A stretch of DNA of 64,000 nt from Candidatus Coatesiibacteriota bacterium (GTDB lineage Bacteria > RBG-13-66-14 > B26-G2 > JAUVZD01), in contig JAUVZD010000002.1 of NCBI GenBank assembly GCA_030602715.1, forward strand, positions 201,603 to 265,602, given 5' to 3'. The notes under the pieces were generated by a model, which was not told the DNA's origin, made no database searches, and saw only the letters and a list, made by a program, of their open reading frames with translations. Position numbers and translations under genes: made by a program. Shown here in pieces: positions 1 through 8,231 of the stretch; the first letter of the stretch is position 1, and each line of letters begins with the position of its first letter.

Positions 1-13
1 GAACCTTGTCCAT
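1..13 (-). CDS. Start of a gene running off the left edge (first codons M-D-K-V)
   Basis: Reading leftward, an AGGAGG Shine-Dalgarno (complement of 19-24) stands 5 nt before an ATG at 13-11, followed by GAC AAG GTT and the window edge. Only four residues are visible, so the product cannot be read. The gene lies 55 bp downstream of the lysine-ketoglutarate-reductase-like gene on the same strand. A saccharopine-dehydrogenase-type partner would fit that position, but this is inference from context only. Confidence 0.6.
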
Positions 14-67
14 CAAGTCCTCCTGATGTGCTTATCGTTTGTTAAATGAGTGAAGGGATGAGTGGGG

Positions 68-1399
68 TTAAGAGACTCCCCGCTCAAACTTCTCTAAAAA
101 CCGGTAGATATACTCATAGTCCGGGGTCAACTTCCCCCGATAGACGATGACCGCTCGCTTCATCTGTGGAGGAAGCTCAAGCGCATCAAATGGCACCGTG
201 TAGTCGGCATGGGCGATGGCGGGGACGAAGGGCTCCAACTCGGCGCTGAAATGCTCCGAAGCCTCACGAGGAAGCTCACAGGGGAGGTTATCCACCGCAA
301 GAATTACCGGTCCCTCGCCCTCCACGCCGTCCTGAGTCTTGCCGGTGGCCGGGTGGTACACATAGACGGGATTTCCGGAATCGGTGGTACGTAGCGTCGC
401 CTCCACAGCGCCCTCTATATCACAGCTCAGGTCGCCGATGACCTTGAGCTTGGGTGTCCCCTGCGCATAGGTGCGCCGCAGATACTCCTTGGTCACCAGC
501 CGGGGGTAGCGCTCATCCCAGTAGATACAGTTCATCAAAACGGTCAGATAAGGGAGATAGGTCTCAAACTTGGGAAGATACCTCTCCGGGTGGTGATAGT
601 AATCCTCCAGGTCAAAGTTGCCGTCGGGATCCTTCGGCTGGACCATATGTCGTTCCTCAAAGACCACCTTATATAACATCTCGGGGGAGCAATCGCCACC
701 CTCCACCAGACCCGCCAGCTCCTCGGGCGCCACCGTTGTGGTCGGCAGATGTTCCAGAATCTCCTGAGCGCCGCCGGAGACATTCCCGTAACCTGAGAAA
801 CCCACAATCAGGGGCACAATCCCCTCTGGCAGACCCCCATTGCTTATCCTCTCCCCCGCCTCAGCGACCGCAGACTCCGCCTCCGCCAAGTCGTTGTATC
901 TCCAGGCTTGCCCAATCCGGCTAAACGGCGACTCCAGCCCCTCCCACTTCAGCCGCTCGCCCAAAGCCCAGAGGGTGTCTATCATCCCCGCCAGCCCGGC
1001 GTGCCGCCCGAAGAAGACCAGACGCTGTCCCCGCTCATCGGTTATGCACTCATAGTCTATCACCGTGCAACCACCGTCCAGCAGGCGGCGCAGCATGGGC
1101 ATATTGTGGGGCTGACCTTTGATGGTGTGAGAGAAGAAGATGTAGGTGCGCTCCTCCTGGATGAAGTCCATGGGCAGTTCCTTGACCGCAAAGACTACGG
1201 GACATGGGGATAAGTCCTCATTGACCTCGGCGCCGGCTTCAACATATTCTTCGTCGCTGTAAAACCGTATCCTGGAGGGCTGTATGCGGACTTCAATGTC
1301 GCCACTCTCCACCAGGTAGCGGACGAGGTCCGGGGTGAGCGGTGTGCGCCGCTCCCATCGGTTCATATCTTCCCGTCTTATACCGATTAAGGAGGCCAT
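68..1399 (-). CDS. Lysine 2-oxoglutarate reductase (saccharopine-forming) domain protein, AlaDH/PNT-N superfamily
   Basis: This 443-residue protein resembles the N-terminal (LKR) half of eukaryotic bifunctional aminoadipic semialdehyde synthase. The pattern RRED-x5-WERRTPLTPD near residues 8-24, the FFSHTIKGQ stretch near 88-96, the IDYE motif and the FGRHAG-x-AGMID segment near 129-140 are typical of that family. The LKR reaction condenses lysine with 2-oxoglutarate to saccharopine. Here LKR stands alone, and a separate gene starts just downstream, perhaps a saccharopine dehydrogenase. No clear Shine-Dalgarno precedes the ATG at 1399. The family call rests on motif memory; a related amino-acid dehydrogenase with another substrate is the main alternative. 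Confidence 0.75.
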   Translation of the reverse strand: MASLIGIRREDMNRWERRTPLTPDLVRYLVESGDIEVRIQPSRIRFYSDEEYVEAGAEVNEDLSPCPVVFAVKELPMDFIQEERTYIFFSHTIKGQPHNMPMLRRLLDGGCTVIDYECITDERGQRLVFFGRHAGLAGMIDTLWALGERLKWEGLESPFSRIGQAWRYNDLAEAESAVAEAGERISNGGLPEGIVPLIVGFSGYGNVSGGAQEILEHLPTTTVAPEELAGLVEGGDCSPEMLYKVVFEERHMVQPKDPDGNFDLEDYYHHPERYLPKFETYLPYLTVLMNCIYWDERYPRLVTKEYLRRTYAQGTPKLKVIGDLSCDIEGAVEATLRTTDSGNPVYVYHPATGKTQDGVEGEGPVILAVDNLPCELPREASEHFSAELEPFVPAIAHADYTVPFDALELPPQMKRAVIVYRGKLTPDYEYIYRFLEKFERGVS

Positions 1400-1548
1400 A
1401 GTGGAGAGAGCACAACATTATCCTGCCTGTTGCGCCTAAAAAAGTATTATGCCTGGAGGGGAACAGATTTTCAAGGGGAAAGTGAGAAAAAAATCACAGG
1501 ATTTAGGAGGAAGGATTCGGTGAAAAGCAAAATCCGGTAATAAATATT

Positions 1549-2358
1549 CTAGAATGGAAGTTGTTGGACAATTTCTTTCTTTGGCCAGAATACGCCTAGT
1601 ACAATAAAACTTCCCGGATGCCAATGCATATCTCCAACAAAAAAATATGTATCCTTATCGTTACTGCACAATTCGTTAAAGAACTTATTACGGATATCTT
1701 TTTTTATTGCTTTAATATCATCTCCGTATTTATCTCTTAGGTTTCGGTAAAGTTCGCAAATCTCCCAATCTACTATTGTTTGGATGTGACCTCTACAAGA
1801 TTTATCTTCGCAAAAATAATGATATTTAAAGATAAAAGGAATTTTTTCTAAAAGTGATTTTGGGGGTTCAAACAATTCAGTCTGGCTCATTACCTCAATT
1901 TGTCTATCCGTCCATTCAACAGGGGCATCTTCAATTATTAGGTCAATAACCTTTTTGGGTCTAAATATACCTAGGGATTTGTAGGTTTCTTTTTGTAACT
2001 GTTGAACCTCACACATTGATTTACTTGCCAATGGTAGCACCCATTCTTTTCTCTTCTTCCAATTGTACTTTGTATCCAGGTATCCAATTTTTTCATAAGA
2101 ACCTTCGTCGGGCAGATAGCTTTCAGGTCTTATATCTCTTTTATACTTACAAATGCGGATTCTTACTATCTCATATTTCTTTGGACGTTTATCGTAGCCT
2201 AGGCTCCTAATTCTTACTGGATAAAGCCTTATCCACTCACCATTCCTAGTAATCCCAGCAACACAAGAAGCCTCCCTATAACTAAAGCTTGGATTTGGAT
2301 AAGCTTTTACTGTAAATAATATCTCTTTTGTTATCCACTCATGTTTACCTTTTCTCAC
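1549..2358 (-). CDS. DUF488-partner protein, accessory, unknown function
   Basis: This 269-residue protein is basic and soluble, with no signal peptide. Near residues 175-195 it has a C-x4-C-x-GH pattern followed by a DWE motif, and near the C-terminus a FFVGDMHWHP segment followed by a GVFWPK segment. I recall this arrangement from proteins encoded next to DUF488 genes, but the function is not known to me. Its ATG overlaps the stop of the upstream DUF488 gene by 4 bp, so the two are translationally coupled. The pair is clearly AT-richer than the flanking genes, which points to horizontal acquisition. A nucleic-acid-related or defence role is possible but not shown by the sequence. Confidence 0.6.
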   Translation of the reverse strand: MRKGKHEWITKEILFTVKAYPNPSFSYREASCVAGITRNGEWIRLYPVRIRSLGYDKRPKKYEIVRIRICKYKRDIRPESYLPDEGSYEKIGYLDTKYNWKKRKEWVLPLASKSMCEVQQLQKETYKSLGIFRPKKVIDLIIEDAPVEWTDRQIEVMSQTELFEPPKSLLEKIPFIFKYHYFCEDKSCRGHIQTIVDWEICELYRNLRDKYGDDIKAIKKDIRNKFFNELCSNDKDTYFFVGDMHWHPGSFIVLGVFWPKKEIVQQLPF

Positions 2359-2798
2359 AAATGGACGACCTCCACATTTGATTTTGCATTTTTAATTATT
2401 TCTTCAGCAACTAAAGAACGATGGCATCGCCCAGCGTCCTTCTCAAAACACATCAAACAGCAATTATTTTCAAAAACTAAAAACGACAATTCATCAATTA
2501 CATCTGATGCATTGTCCAATCTATCTTTATATAACTTTGAAAATAAGTTGAAATTTCCCGTTTCATCCAATAAATTTCGAAGATTTGCAGGTGCTCCCAA
2601 ACTTACGAAGTGAAAATATGATACTCCAACAGACTCAAGGTTCTCTTTGAGTTGGGATTTTGAGAACCCATTTTTCCTGCTGTTAGAAATGGCTCTCACA
2701 TCAATAAGAACATCAATGCCTTTTGACTTCAGCTTATCCATAAACTCTTCACTACTTAATCCTTCGTAACCTATCGTGTATAAATTCCTTGTAGTCAT
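2355..2798 (-). CDS. DUF488 family protein
   Basis: The protein has about 147 residues and the hallmarks of DUF488 (PF04343). These are an N-terminal IGYEG segment, a conserved IDVRAIS-x-SR-x-GFSK segment, and near the C-terminus a C-x-E-x5-CHR cluster (CFEKDAGRCHR). These polar and Cys/His residues suggest a metal or nucleotide site; the biochemical activity of the family is not established. The ATG at 2798 is preferred over the upstream start at 2861 because GGAGGTC lies 6-7 nt ahead of it and the protein then begins close to IGYEG. It overlaps its partner gene by 4 bp and has its own promoter. Confidence 0.8.
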   Translation of the reverse strand: MTTRNLYTIGYEGLSSEEFMDKLKSKGIDVLIDVRAISNSRKNGFSKSQLKENLESVGVSYFHFVSLGAPANLRNLLDETGNFNLFSKLYKDRLDNASDVIDELSFLVFENNCCLMCFEKDAGRCHRSLVAEEIIKNAKSNVEVVHL

Positions 2799-2830
2799 TT
2801 TTTGACCTCCGATAGACTTTTCCACCTCCA

Positions 2831-2858
2831 ATAATATATTTAAATATTTCAAAGTCAA
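2831..2858 (-). promoter_or_regulatory. Promoter of the DUF488 pair
   Basis: On the minus strand TTGACT (complement of 2853-2858) is followed by a 16-nt spacer and TATTAT (complement of 2831-2836), 32 bp ahead of the DUF488 ATG. Confidence 0.6.
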
Positions 2859-2959
2859 CAACTATTGTAATTATACTTACCCCGAACACATTTTTCAGTA
2901 TTTATAAAATTTAATCAACCCCTCTAAATACCTCCCAATTAAACCTTGGACCCCTTATA

Positions 2960-3055
2960 TTACGTCCGGGGAGGCTTCTCCTCGTCGGGAAAGCCCAGCG
3001 GGTAAGCCAAAAAACCACCGACCAGGCAGACACAAAGAGAGCGGAACACCCCCAT
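2960..3055 (-). CDS. Small membrane peptide downstream of fhs
   Basis: This is a 31-codon ORF that starts 2 nt after the fhs stop codon. The end of fhs supplies a GGAGTGAGG-type ribosome site just before the ATG. The peptide begins with MGVFRSLCVCLVGGF, a hydrophobic stretch long enough for one membrane segment, and ends in an acidic/basic tail (DEEKPPRT). Coupled position, plausible ribosome site and hydrophobic composition favour a real small gene; no homolog is known to me. Chance is the alternative. Confidence 0.4.
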   Translation of the reverse strand: MGVFRSLCVCLVGGFLAYPLGFPDEEKPPRT

Positions 3056-3057
3056 CC

Positions 3058-4728
3058 TCACTCCAGCCCCACCACATTACCCCCCTCGTCTATGTCCAGG
3101 CGCATAGCCGCCGGCTCGGCGGGAAGCCCGGGCATGCGGATTATGTCGCCGGTGAACACCACCAGGAAACCTGCGCCGGCGTTTATGATTATCTGCCGAA
3201 CGGTAACCAGGAAGTCCTTGGGGCGACCGAGCAGTTTCGGGTCGTCGGAGAGCGACTTCTGGGTCTTGGCGATGCAGACCGGCAATTTGGCGTAGCCCAG
3301 TCGGGAGATCCTCCTCAGGTCCCGCTTTGCCTGACGGGTGTAATCCACCGCCTGCGCGCCGTAAATCTTGTTTGCCACCGCAAATATCTTACCCTCCACC
3401 GAATCGTTCCAGTCATACATGGGCGCAAAGGGGCGGTTCTCCCCGCTTGCGGTCTCCCGCACCACCTCAGCCAGCTCCACCGCCCCCTCTCCCCCCCTAG
3501 CCCATCCGTCGCAGACGGCGAAGGGGTTACCCCGCTCCTCACACATGCGCCGAACCACCGCTATCTCCTCCTCGGTGTCCGTCGTGAAGCGGTTGAGGGC
3601 CACAACCGGCGATTCCTTGAAATGACCGATGCTCTCCAGATGTTTCCTCAGATTGGGTAGTCCCCGCTCCACCGCCTGCGGGTCGGGCTCGGTCAGCTGG
3701 TCGGGCTCCTTTCCCCCGTGCAGTTTGAGCGCCCTTATCGTCGCTACCAGAACCACCGCATATGGGTCCAGGTTTGCAGAGACGCATTTGATGTCAAAGA
3801 ACTTCTCGGCGCCCAGATCAAAGCCGAAGCCGGCCTCGGTGATACACCAATCGGCGAGGGCTAGAGCGGTCTTGGTCGCCACCACCGAGTTGGTCCCCTG
3901 GGCTATGTTGGCGAAGGGGCCGCCGTGGATGAGGGCTGGGGTGCCCTCCATGGTCTGCACCAGATTGGGCTTGAGGGCATCCTTGAGCAGAACGGTCATA
4001 GCCCCGTCGGTTCTCAGGTCTCTAGCATAGACCGGCTCTCTATCATAGGTGAAGCCGACCAGTATGTTTCCCAGTCGGTGCTTGAGGTCACCCAAATCCT
4101 CCGCCAGGCAGAGGATGGCCATCACCTCGGAGGCGGCGGTGATGTCAAAGAAAGATTCGTGGGGGACGCCGTCGGTGGGTTTGCCCAAGCCGACGACGAT
4201 ATCCCGCAATTCCCGGTCGTTTATGTCCACCACCCTGCCCCACCTGACTCGCCGGGGGTCAATCCGGGGGTCAAGTCGGCGGTAGATGTGGTTGTCCACC
4301 ATAGCTGTGAGCAGGTTGTGAGCGCTCCCCACGGCGTGGATGTCGCCGGTGAAGTGGAGATTGATATCCTCCATGGGCACCACCTGGCTGTATCCTCCGC
4401 CGGCGGCTCCGCCCTTCATCCCCAGGGTGGGTCCTAAGCTGGGCTGGCGGAGTGCCAGGCAGGTGCGCTCCCCCAGACGAGCCAGACCCATAGCCAGGGC
4501 GATGGAGGTGGTGGTCTTCCCCTCTCCAGCCGGGGTGGGGGTGATAGCCGAGACCAGGATGAGCCTGCCCTTCAGACGGTCTCTGCGAGAATCAAGCACA
4601 TCCAGATGGACCTTTGCCTTGTAGTTGCCGTAGAGGTCAATATCTCCCTCGCTCAAACCCAGGTCCCCCGCCACCTCAACTATCGGTCTCATCTCGGCTG
4701 AGCGGGCAATCTCTAAATCGGTGGGCAC
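3058..4728 (-). CDS. fhs: Formate--tetrahydrofolate ligase
   Basis: The enzyme makes 10-formyl-THF from formate, THF and ATP, in the cytoplasm. It is the entry step of the methyl branch of the Wood-Ljungdahl pathway and feeds one-carbon metabolism generally. The 556-residue length is normal for the family. Visible signatures are the P-loop TPAGEGKTTT near residues 64-73, the RQPSLGPTLGMKGGAAGGGYSQV block near 94-116 with the MEDINLHFTGD stretch after it, and GGPFANIAQG-x-NSV near 270-284. The start GTG lies a few bases after a GAGGAGG-like site. It has its own near-consensus promoter at 4764-4792. With glyA at 48.3 kb it indicates active folate-linked C1 metabolism; no other Wood-Ljungdahl gene is in view. 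Confidence 0.97.
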   Translation of the reverse strand: MPTDLEIARSAEMRPIVEVAGDLGLSEGDIDLYGNYKAKVHLDVLDSRRDRLKGRLILVSAITPTPAGEGKTTTSIALAMGLARLGERTCLALRQPSLGPTLGMKGGAAGGGYSQVVPMEDINLHFTGDIHAVGSAHNLLTAMVDNHIYRRLDPRIDPRRVRWGRVVDINDRELRDIVVGLGKPTDGVPHESFFDITAASEVMAILCLAEDLGDLKHRLGNILVGFTYDREPVYARDLRTDGAMTVLLKDALKPNLVQTMEGTPALIHGGPFANIAQGTNSVVATKTALALADWCITEAGFGFDLGAEKFFDIKCVSANLDPYAVVLVATIRALKLHGGKEPDQLTEPDPQAVERGLPNLRKHLESIGHFKESPVVALNRFTTDTEEEIAVVRRMCEERGNPFAVCDGWARGGEGAVELAEVVRETASGENRPFAPMYDWNDSVEGKIFAVANKIYGAQAVDYTRQAKRDLRRISRLGYAKLPVCIAKTQKSLSDDPKLLGRPKDFLVTVRQIIINAGAGFLVVFTGDIIRMPGLPAEPAAMRLDIDEGGNVVGLE

Positions 4729-4763
4729 GACTCGCCTCCTCTAAATTTGGTTGACTATATTTT

Positions 4764-4792
4764 AGTATAAAGAATACAGCGACCCATATCAA
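4764..4792 (-). promoter_or_regulatory. Promoter of fhs
   Basis: TTGATA (complement of 4787-4792), 17-nt spacer, TATACT (complement of 4764-4769), about 36 nt ahead of the fhs start codon. Confidence 0.7.
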
Positions 4793-4850
4793 GAAGAACC
4801 CCACCCGAGCTGTTGCTAGGGTGGAGTATTGTTTACCAGACAAAGTAGCC

Positions 4851-4901
4851 TTATTTACAAAAAGGGCGAATTTTGTAAATAACGAAATTGTTATTTACAA
4901 A
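4851..4901. repeat. Inverted repeat with a third copy (TTATTTACAAA)
   Basis: TTATTTACAAAA at 4851-4862 is followed 8 nt later by its exact reverse complement TTTTGTAAATAA at 4871-4882, and then by a third direct copy of TTATTTACAAA at 4891-4901. It sits in an AT-rich 320-bp gap between fhs and the TPR gene, which otherwise holds only the fhs promoter. It could be a hairpin or a dimeric protein-binding site; no run of T marks it as a terminator. Confidence 0.6.
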
Positions 4902-5048
4902 TCTGATAATGAGAGCTTTCATCAACCCAAGAAAAAGCCAACCCATATATTAACTTGGATAGGATTTAGTACATCCATCAAAATCTCTGAGGTATATATT
5001 GAAAATTTCTATATAATTTAAAACCAATCATCACTAACAGGAGCTTAC

Positions 5049-5690
5049 TCAACCTCCCCCCTCCTTCTCCTCCTTAATCTCCTGATACTTTTCATACTTC
5101 TCCAAATCCTCCTGCAGGGCTTTCATCGCATCCTCCACAGATGTTCCCTCAATCTCCTCCGGGCGCTTCTCCCCTTCCAACACCGCCAGTTTATCCCTTG
5201 CCCTCTTCTCCCGCTCCTCATTCGGCAAAATCTTGTCCAGCATATCAAGATATTTTTTTAGATACCCCTTGGCTTTATTTGGGGGGGTATCGCCGCCCAT
5301 CCCCACCATGAAGTAGCAGTAGGCTAAATGCTCGGTTGCCACCTCGGTCTCATCCCACTCGGTCTCCTCAATCTTACCCTCGGTGCCGTATTTCTCCACG
5401 GCGGAAAAATAATCCTCCCAGGCTAAAGCCGCCTCCTCATAATTTAGCTCCTCCAAACATATCGCCAGATTGAAATAGGCATCTATAAGCGTAGGGTCAT
5501 AGTGAATCGCCAGCCTATACTCGGCTATCGCCTCCTCGTAACTCTTCAGATCGTATAGCTTGTTCGCCAGATAGTAGTCCTCCAAAGCCCTCTCCTCGGG
5601 GCTCTTGCTCTTCATGACCACGATGACGATGATTATTACCAGGGTGATAAATGTTGACCAGAATAGGAACCAGCGTTGAGACCGTTTCAT
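5049..5690 (-). CDS. Membrane-anchored TPR protein
   Basis: This 213-residue protein has a single N-terminal membrane segment (residues about 8-26, rich in Ile and Val) with a positive N-terminal flank, so the bulk should face the periplasm or outside. Residues about 35-100 contain at least two TPR-type helices (ALEDYYLANKLYDLKSYEEA, then YFNLAICLEELNYEEAALAW). The C-terminus is highly charged, Glu/Lys-rich and probably coiled-coil. TPR domains mediate protein-protein contacts; no partner is evident. A GGTAGGGAGA ribosome site precedes the ATG. It is a lone gene divergent from the terminase gene. Confidence 0.75.
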   Translation of the reverse strand: MKRSQRWFLFWSTFITLVIIIVIVVMKSKSPEERALEDYYLANKLYDLKSYEEAIAEYRLAIHYDPTLIDAYFNLAICLEELNYEEAALAWEDYFSAVEKYGTEGKIEETEWDETEVATEHLAYCYFMVGMGGDTPPNKAKGYLKKYLDMLDKILPNEEREKRARDKLAVLEGEKRPEEIEGTSVEDAMKALQEDLEKYEKYQEIKEEKEGGG

Positions 5691-5785
5691 TCTCCCTACC
5701 TCCCAGAATGCTTTTTCACATTTTACATTACAACCTCCAAAATGGCAATTCTTTTTTGGTCGGCATACTGCTGTTTATTTGTATG

Positions 5786-5814
5786 TTGATATTATGTTAT
5801 AAATATGTTATAAT
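5786..5814 (+). promoter_or_regulatory. Promoter giving a near-leaderless terminase mRNA
   Basis: TTGATA at 5786-5791, 17-nt spacer, TATAAT at 5809-5814. Only 9 nt separate the -10 box from the ATG at 5824, so the predicted RNA start lies 0-4 nt upstream of the start codon, and no Shine-Dalgarno is present. Confidence 0.7.
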
Positions 5815-5823
5815 AAATGTCTT

Positions 5824-7359
5824 ATGTCCGATTCCCACACCACCGACGAGATTCTGGAGTGGGCTTCCAGCAATATCATCCTCAGAAACTCTCCCTTCTC
5901 GCTTGAGCGCTACCCCTTTCTGGAACAGATCTACCAGGACATATCCCCCATCCAGGTATTCCGCAAAGCCGCCCAGGTGGGTATCACCACCTATCACATC
6001 ATCAAATCCCTGTGGCTGGCAGACACCCGAACTGTCAAGATAATCTACTTCTTCCCCACCGACTCCGATGTGCGAGACTTTTCTAAAGATAGGGTGGCGC
6101 CGATAATTTCCGCCTCGCCCCTGCTCAGGGAGCGGGTTAGAGGCACGGATAATGTGGGCTTGAAGAAGCTGGGGGACTCCTCGCTCTATTTTCGGGGACT
6201 TCTGGGGAAGGTGCGGGTCCGCTCCGTGGACGCCGACTACATCATCTTTGACGAGCTGGATATGGCTGACCGGTCTCAGAAGGAGTATGCCCGCGACCGC
6301 ATACTCCACTCCTCGCTCGCCTGGGAGAGCGAACTCTCCATCCCCAGCTTGCCCGGGGTGGGTATAGACGCCTCCTTCAAGGCAAGCGACCAGCATTTCT
6401 GGCTGGTCAAATGTCCCTCGTGTTCCACCGAAGAGCCCCTGGAGGAGCACTTCCCCGACTGCATCAGGGAGGTGGCTGGAGAGGTGTCAATCGTCTGCCC
6501 CAAATGCCACACGCCTCTGGATGTGAGATGCGGAAGATGGGTCGCCAAACACCCACAGCAGGGTGAGGTGCGCGGCTATCAGCTCTCCCAGCTGATCGCC
6601 GGAATCATCTCACCCGGACGGCTTCTTTCAGAATTCAAGGGCGCAAAGAACGAGACCGTAAAAAGGCGTTTCTACAACTCCATGCTCGGCTTGCCCTATG
6701 CCGGGGGGATGGTTCCGCTTGACGGGATACACTTGCAGGCATGTCTGGGCTCGGAGCCGATGAGGTTGGAGGTTGGACCCAGTTACATGGGCGTTGATGT
6801 CGGTGATACTCTCCACATCTCAGTGGGCAAGATGACCACCGAGGGGAGAGTGCGTATCTTCTGGCTGGAGGCTACCGAGAGCTGGGAACGATTGGACGAA
6901 CTGATAGAGGCATGCGGGGTGCTGTGCACGGTGATAGATGCCATGCCCTACAAGCACTCCGCCAAGGAGTTAGCCCTTTCCCACCCCGGGCGGGTCTATA
7001 TCGCCTACTATCAAGGTGAGCATCTCGCCAAGGGCAGAGAGGGTAAGGGCGAGAAAGCGGTGCCCAAAGTGAACATAGACCGCACCGAGAGCCTGGATGA
7101 GCTGGTCGCACGCCTGAGCAGGGGGGAGATATCGCTTCCCCAGGGGGGAGGAGCGGTTGAGGAGGCGCTGAGGCATCTGGGCAGACTGCGCAAGGAGCGC
7201 AGGGAGGGGGCTGGGGGGCGAACCGTCCTGGGTTATGCCCACGGTCTGGAGGACCACTACGCAATGGCTCTAAACTACATGCTGGTGGCGACGGCAATAG
7301 CCCCCATAAGGGCGGAGAGAGAGGGGATATCGCTCAAGGGACTTAGGACCTTCAAGTGA
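5824..7359 (+). CDS. Phage-type terminase large subunit (GpA-like), orphan
   Basis: The 511-residue protein has the two-domain plan of DNA-packaging terminases. The N-terminal ATPase half contains a deviant Walker A (RKAAQVGITTY, about residues 47-57) and a Walker B (YIIFDELDMAD, about 139-149). A zinc-binding insert follows, with two CxxC pairs (CPSC near 199, CPKC near 225). The C-terminal RNase-H-like nuclease half shows candidate acidic residues in GVDVGD (near 324), VIDAMPY (near 365) and near EDHYAMAL at the end. No portal, capsid or small terminase gene lies beside it; neighbours are ordinary chromosomal genes. It could be a prophage relic or part of a dispersed gene-transfer-agent-like set. 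No inactivating break is visible. The promoter placement suggests a leaderless message. Confidence 0.8.
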   Translation: MSDSHTTDEILEWASSNIILRNSPFSLERYPFLEQIYQDISPIQVFRKAAQVGITTYHIIKSLWLADTRTVKIIYFFPTDSDVRDFSKDRVAPIISASPLLRERVRGTDNVGLKKLGDSSLYFRGLLGKVRVRSVDADYIIFDELDMADRSQKEYARDRILHSSLAWESELSIPSLPGVGIDASFKASDQHFWLVKCPSCSTEEPLEEHFPDCIREVAGEVSIVCPKCHTPLDVRCGRWVAKHPQQGEVRGYQLSQLIAGIISPGRLLSEFKGAKNETVKRRFYNSMLGLPYAGGMVPLDGIHLQACLGSEPMRLEVGPSYMGVDVGDTLHISVGKMTTEGRVRIFWLEATESWERLDELIEACGVLCTVIDAMPYKHSAKELALSHPGRVYIAYYQGEHLAKGREGKGEKAVPKVNIDRTESLDELVARLSRGEISLPQGGGAVEEALRHLGRLRKERREGAGGRTVLGYAHGLEDHYAMALNYMLVATAIAPIRAEREGISLKGLRTFK

Positions 7360-7417
7360 AGGCATTAACAGATGGTCTAACTGTCAGATAATACCCAAGA
7401 AACCCTTATGATTTGAC

Positions 7418-7447
7418 TTGACACCTCCACCCAAGCATATCTATAAT
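7418..7447 (+). promoter_or_regulatory. Promoter of the BsuPI-domain gene
   Basis: TTGACA at 7418-7423, 18-nt spacer, TATAAT at 7442-7447, about 69 bp ahead of the start codon at 7517. Confidence 0.65.
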
Positions 7448-7516
7448 TATGGAAAATAATAATAGCTCGCTCTCATACACAAAACGGTAGCAATCAACCC
7501 CTCAGAGGTAGTTGAC

Positions 7517-8017
7517 ATGCGTCAGATCGCCATCACCTCCATCCTTATCCTCCTTCCAGCATTGGGCTTAGCCTTCACCGTTCCTGAGGACACCATCCCC
7601 TCGGTGCGAGACGATGAAGGGGTCTGCGCCAGCATCATAGACGACGAGATATTCCTGCAGGTCTCGGTGGACAAGGAGAGCTACCTGCCGGGAGAGGAGG
7701 TGCAGATAGATTTTCTGATAACCAACCTCTCCGACTCCATGATAAAGCTGTTCTTCCCCACCTCCCAGAAATACCACATCTCCATCTACTGCGACGGCGA
7801 GGAGCTGTGGAACTCCCGTGACGGCACCTTCACCCTGCCGTTGTTCTCGCTCTATAATATTGCTTCCGGCGAATCGCTGGCTTACCACGAAGTCTGGGCT
7901 CAGTTGAAGAAGAACGATAAGCCGGCGAAACCGGGCACCTACCAGGTGCTGGCGGTCTTCTCCTCCACGCCGGTGCTCTCCCCCCCTCCGGTCAGCTTCA
8001 GGATTGTTGAGCGTTAG
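7517..8017 (+). CDS. Secreted BsuPI-type domain protein
   Basis: This 166-residue protein has an N-terminal signal peptide (hydrophobic residues about 4-19, ending LALGLAFT-like). Residues about 48-160 look like the BsuPI (intracellular proteinase inhibitor) beta-sandwich: the FLITNLSDSMIKLFFPTSQ stretch, a Tyr-x-Ile-x-Ile strand, a GEELW turn, a GESLAYHEVW segment and a PGTYQV strand near the end. In the family the fold is associated with protease inhibition or general binding. The signal peptide indicates an envelope or outside location. AGAGGTAG is the ribosome site, and a hairpin terminator follows. Confidence 0.7.
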   Translation: MRQIAITSILILLPALGLAFTVPEDTIPSVRDDEGVCASIIDDEIFLQVSVDKESYLPGEEVQIDFLITNLSDSMIKLFFPTSQKYHISIYCDGEELWNSRDGTFTLPLFSLYNIASGESLAYHEVWAQLKKNDKPAKPGTYQVLAVFSSTPVLSPPPVSFRIVER

Positions 8018-8078
8018 CAGGTGAAGGGGGCTTCAACCGAAACCCTCTTATCCTCGCTTACAATAAACTGAAAAATAT

Positions 8079-8107
8079 AAAAAAGCCTCCAAATCTGGGG
8101 CTTTTTT
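8079..8107 (+). terminator. Rho-independent terminator
   Basis: AAAAGCCTC pairs with GGGGCTTTT around a short A/T loop and runs into T6, 62 bp after the BsuPI-domain gene. Confidence 0.75.
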
Positions 8108-8231
8108 GCTAACAGCCCTCCGCCTCTCCCCATCCCGCCTCCATCCAATTCAGCCTTTACACCGTCCCTCTCTTTTGATACCATCAATTAAATCTTTGCC
8201 TAAACTGCGGTATTAAAGGATTTAGAAAGCG

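Noticed and set aside
1436-1624. 62-codon minus-strand frame after the DUF488 partner gene
   Set aside because: Overlaps the end of the real gene in another frame and has no ribosome site or motif.
4821-5021. 66-codon plus-strand frame between fhs and the TPR gene
   Set aside because: AT-rich with no ribosome site, running through the inverted repeat; coding is unlikely.
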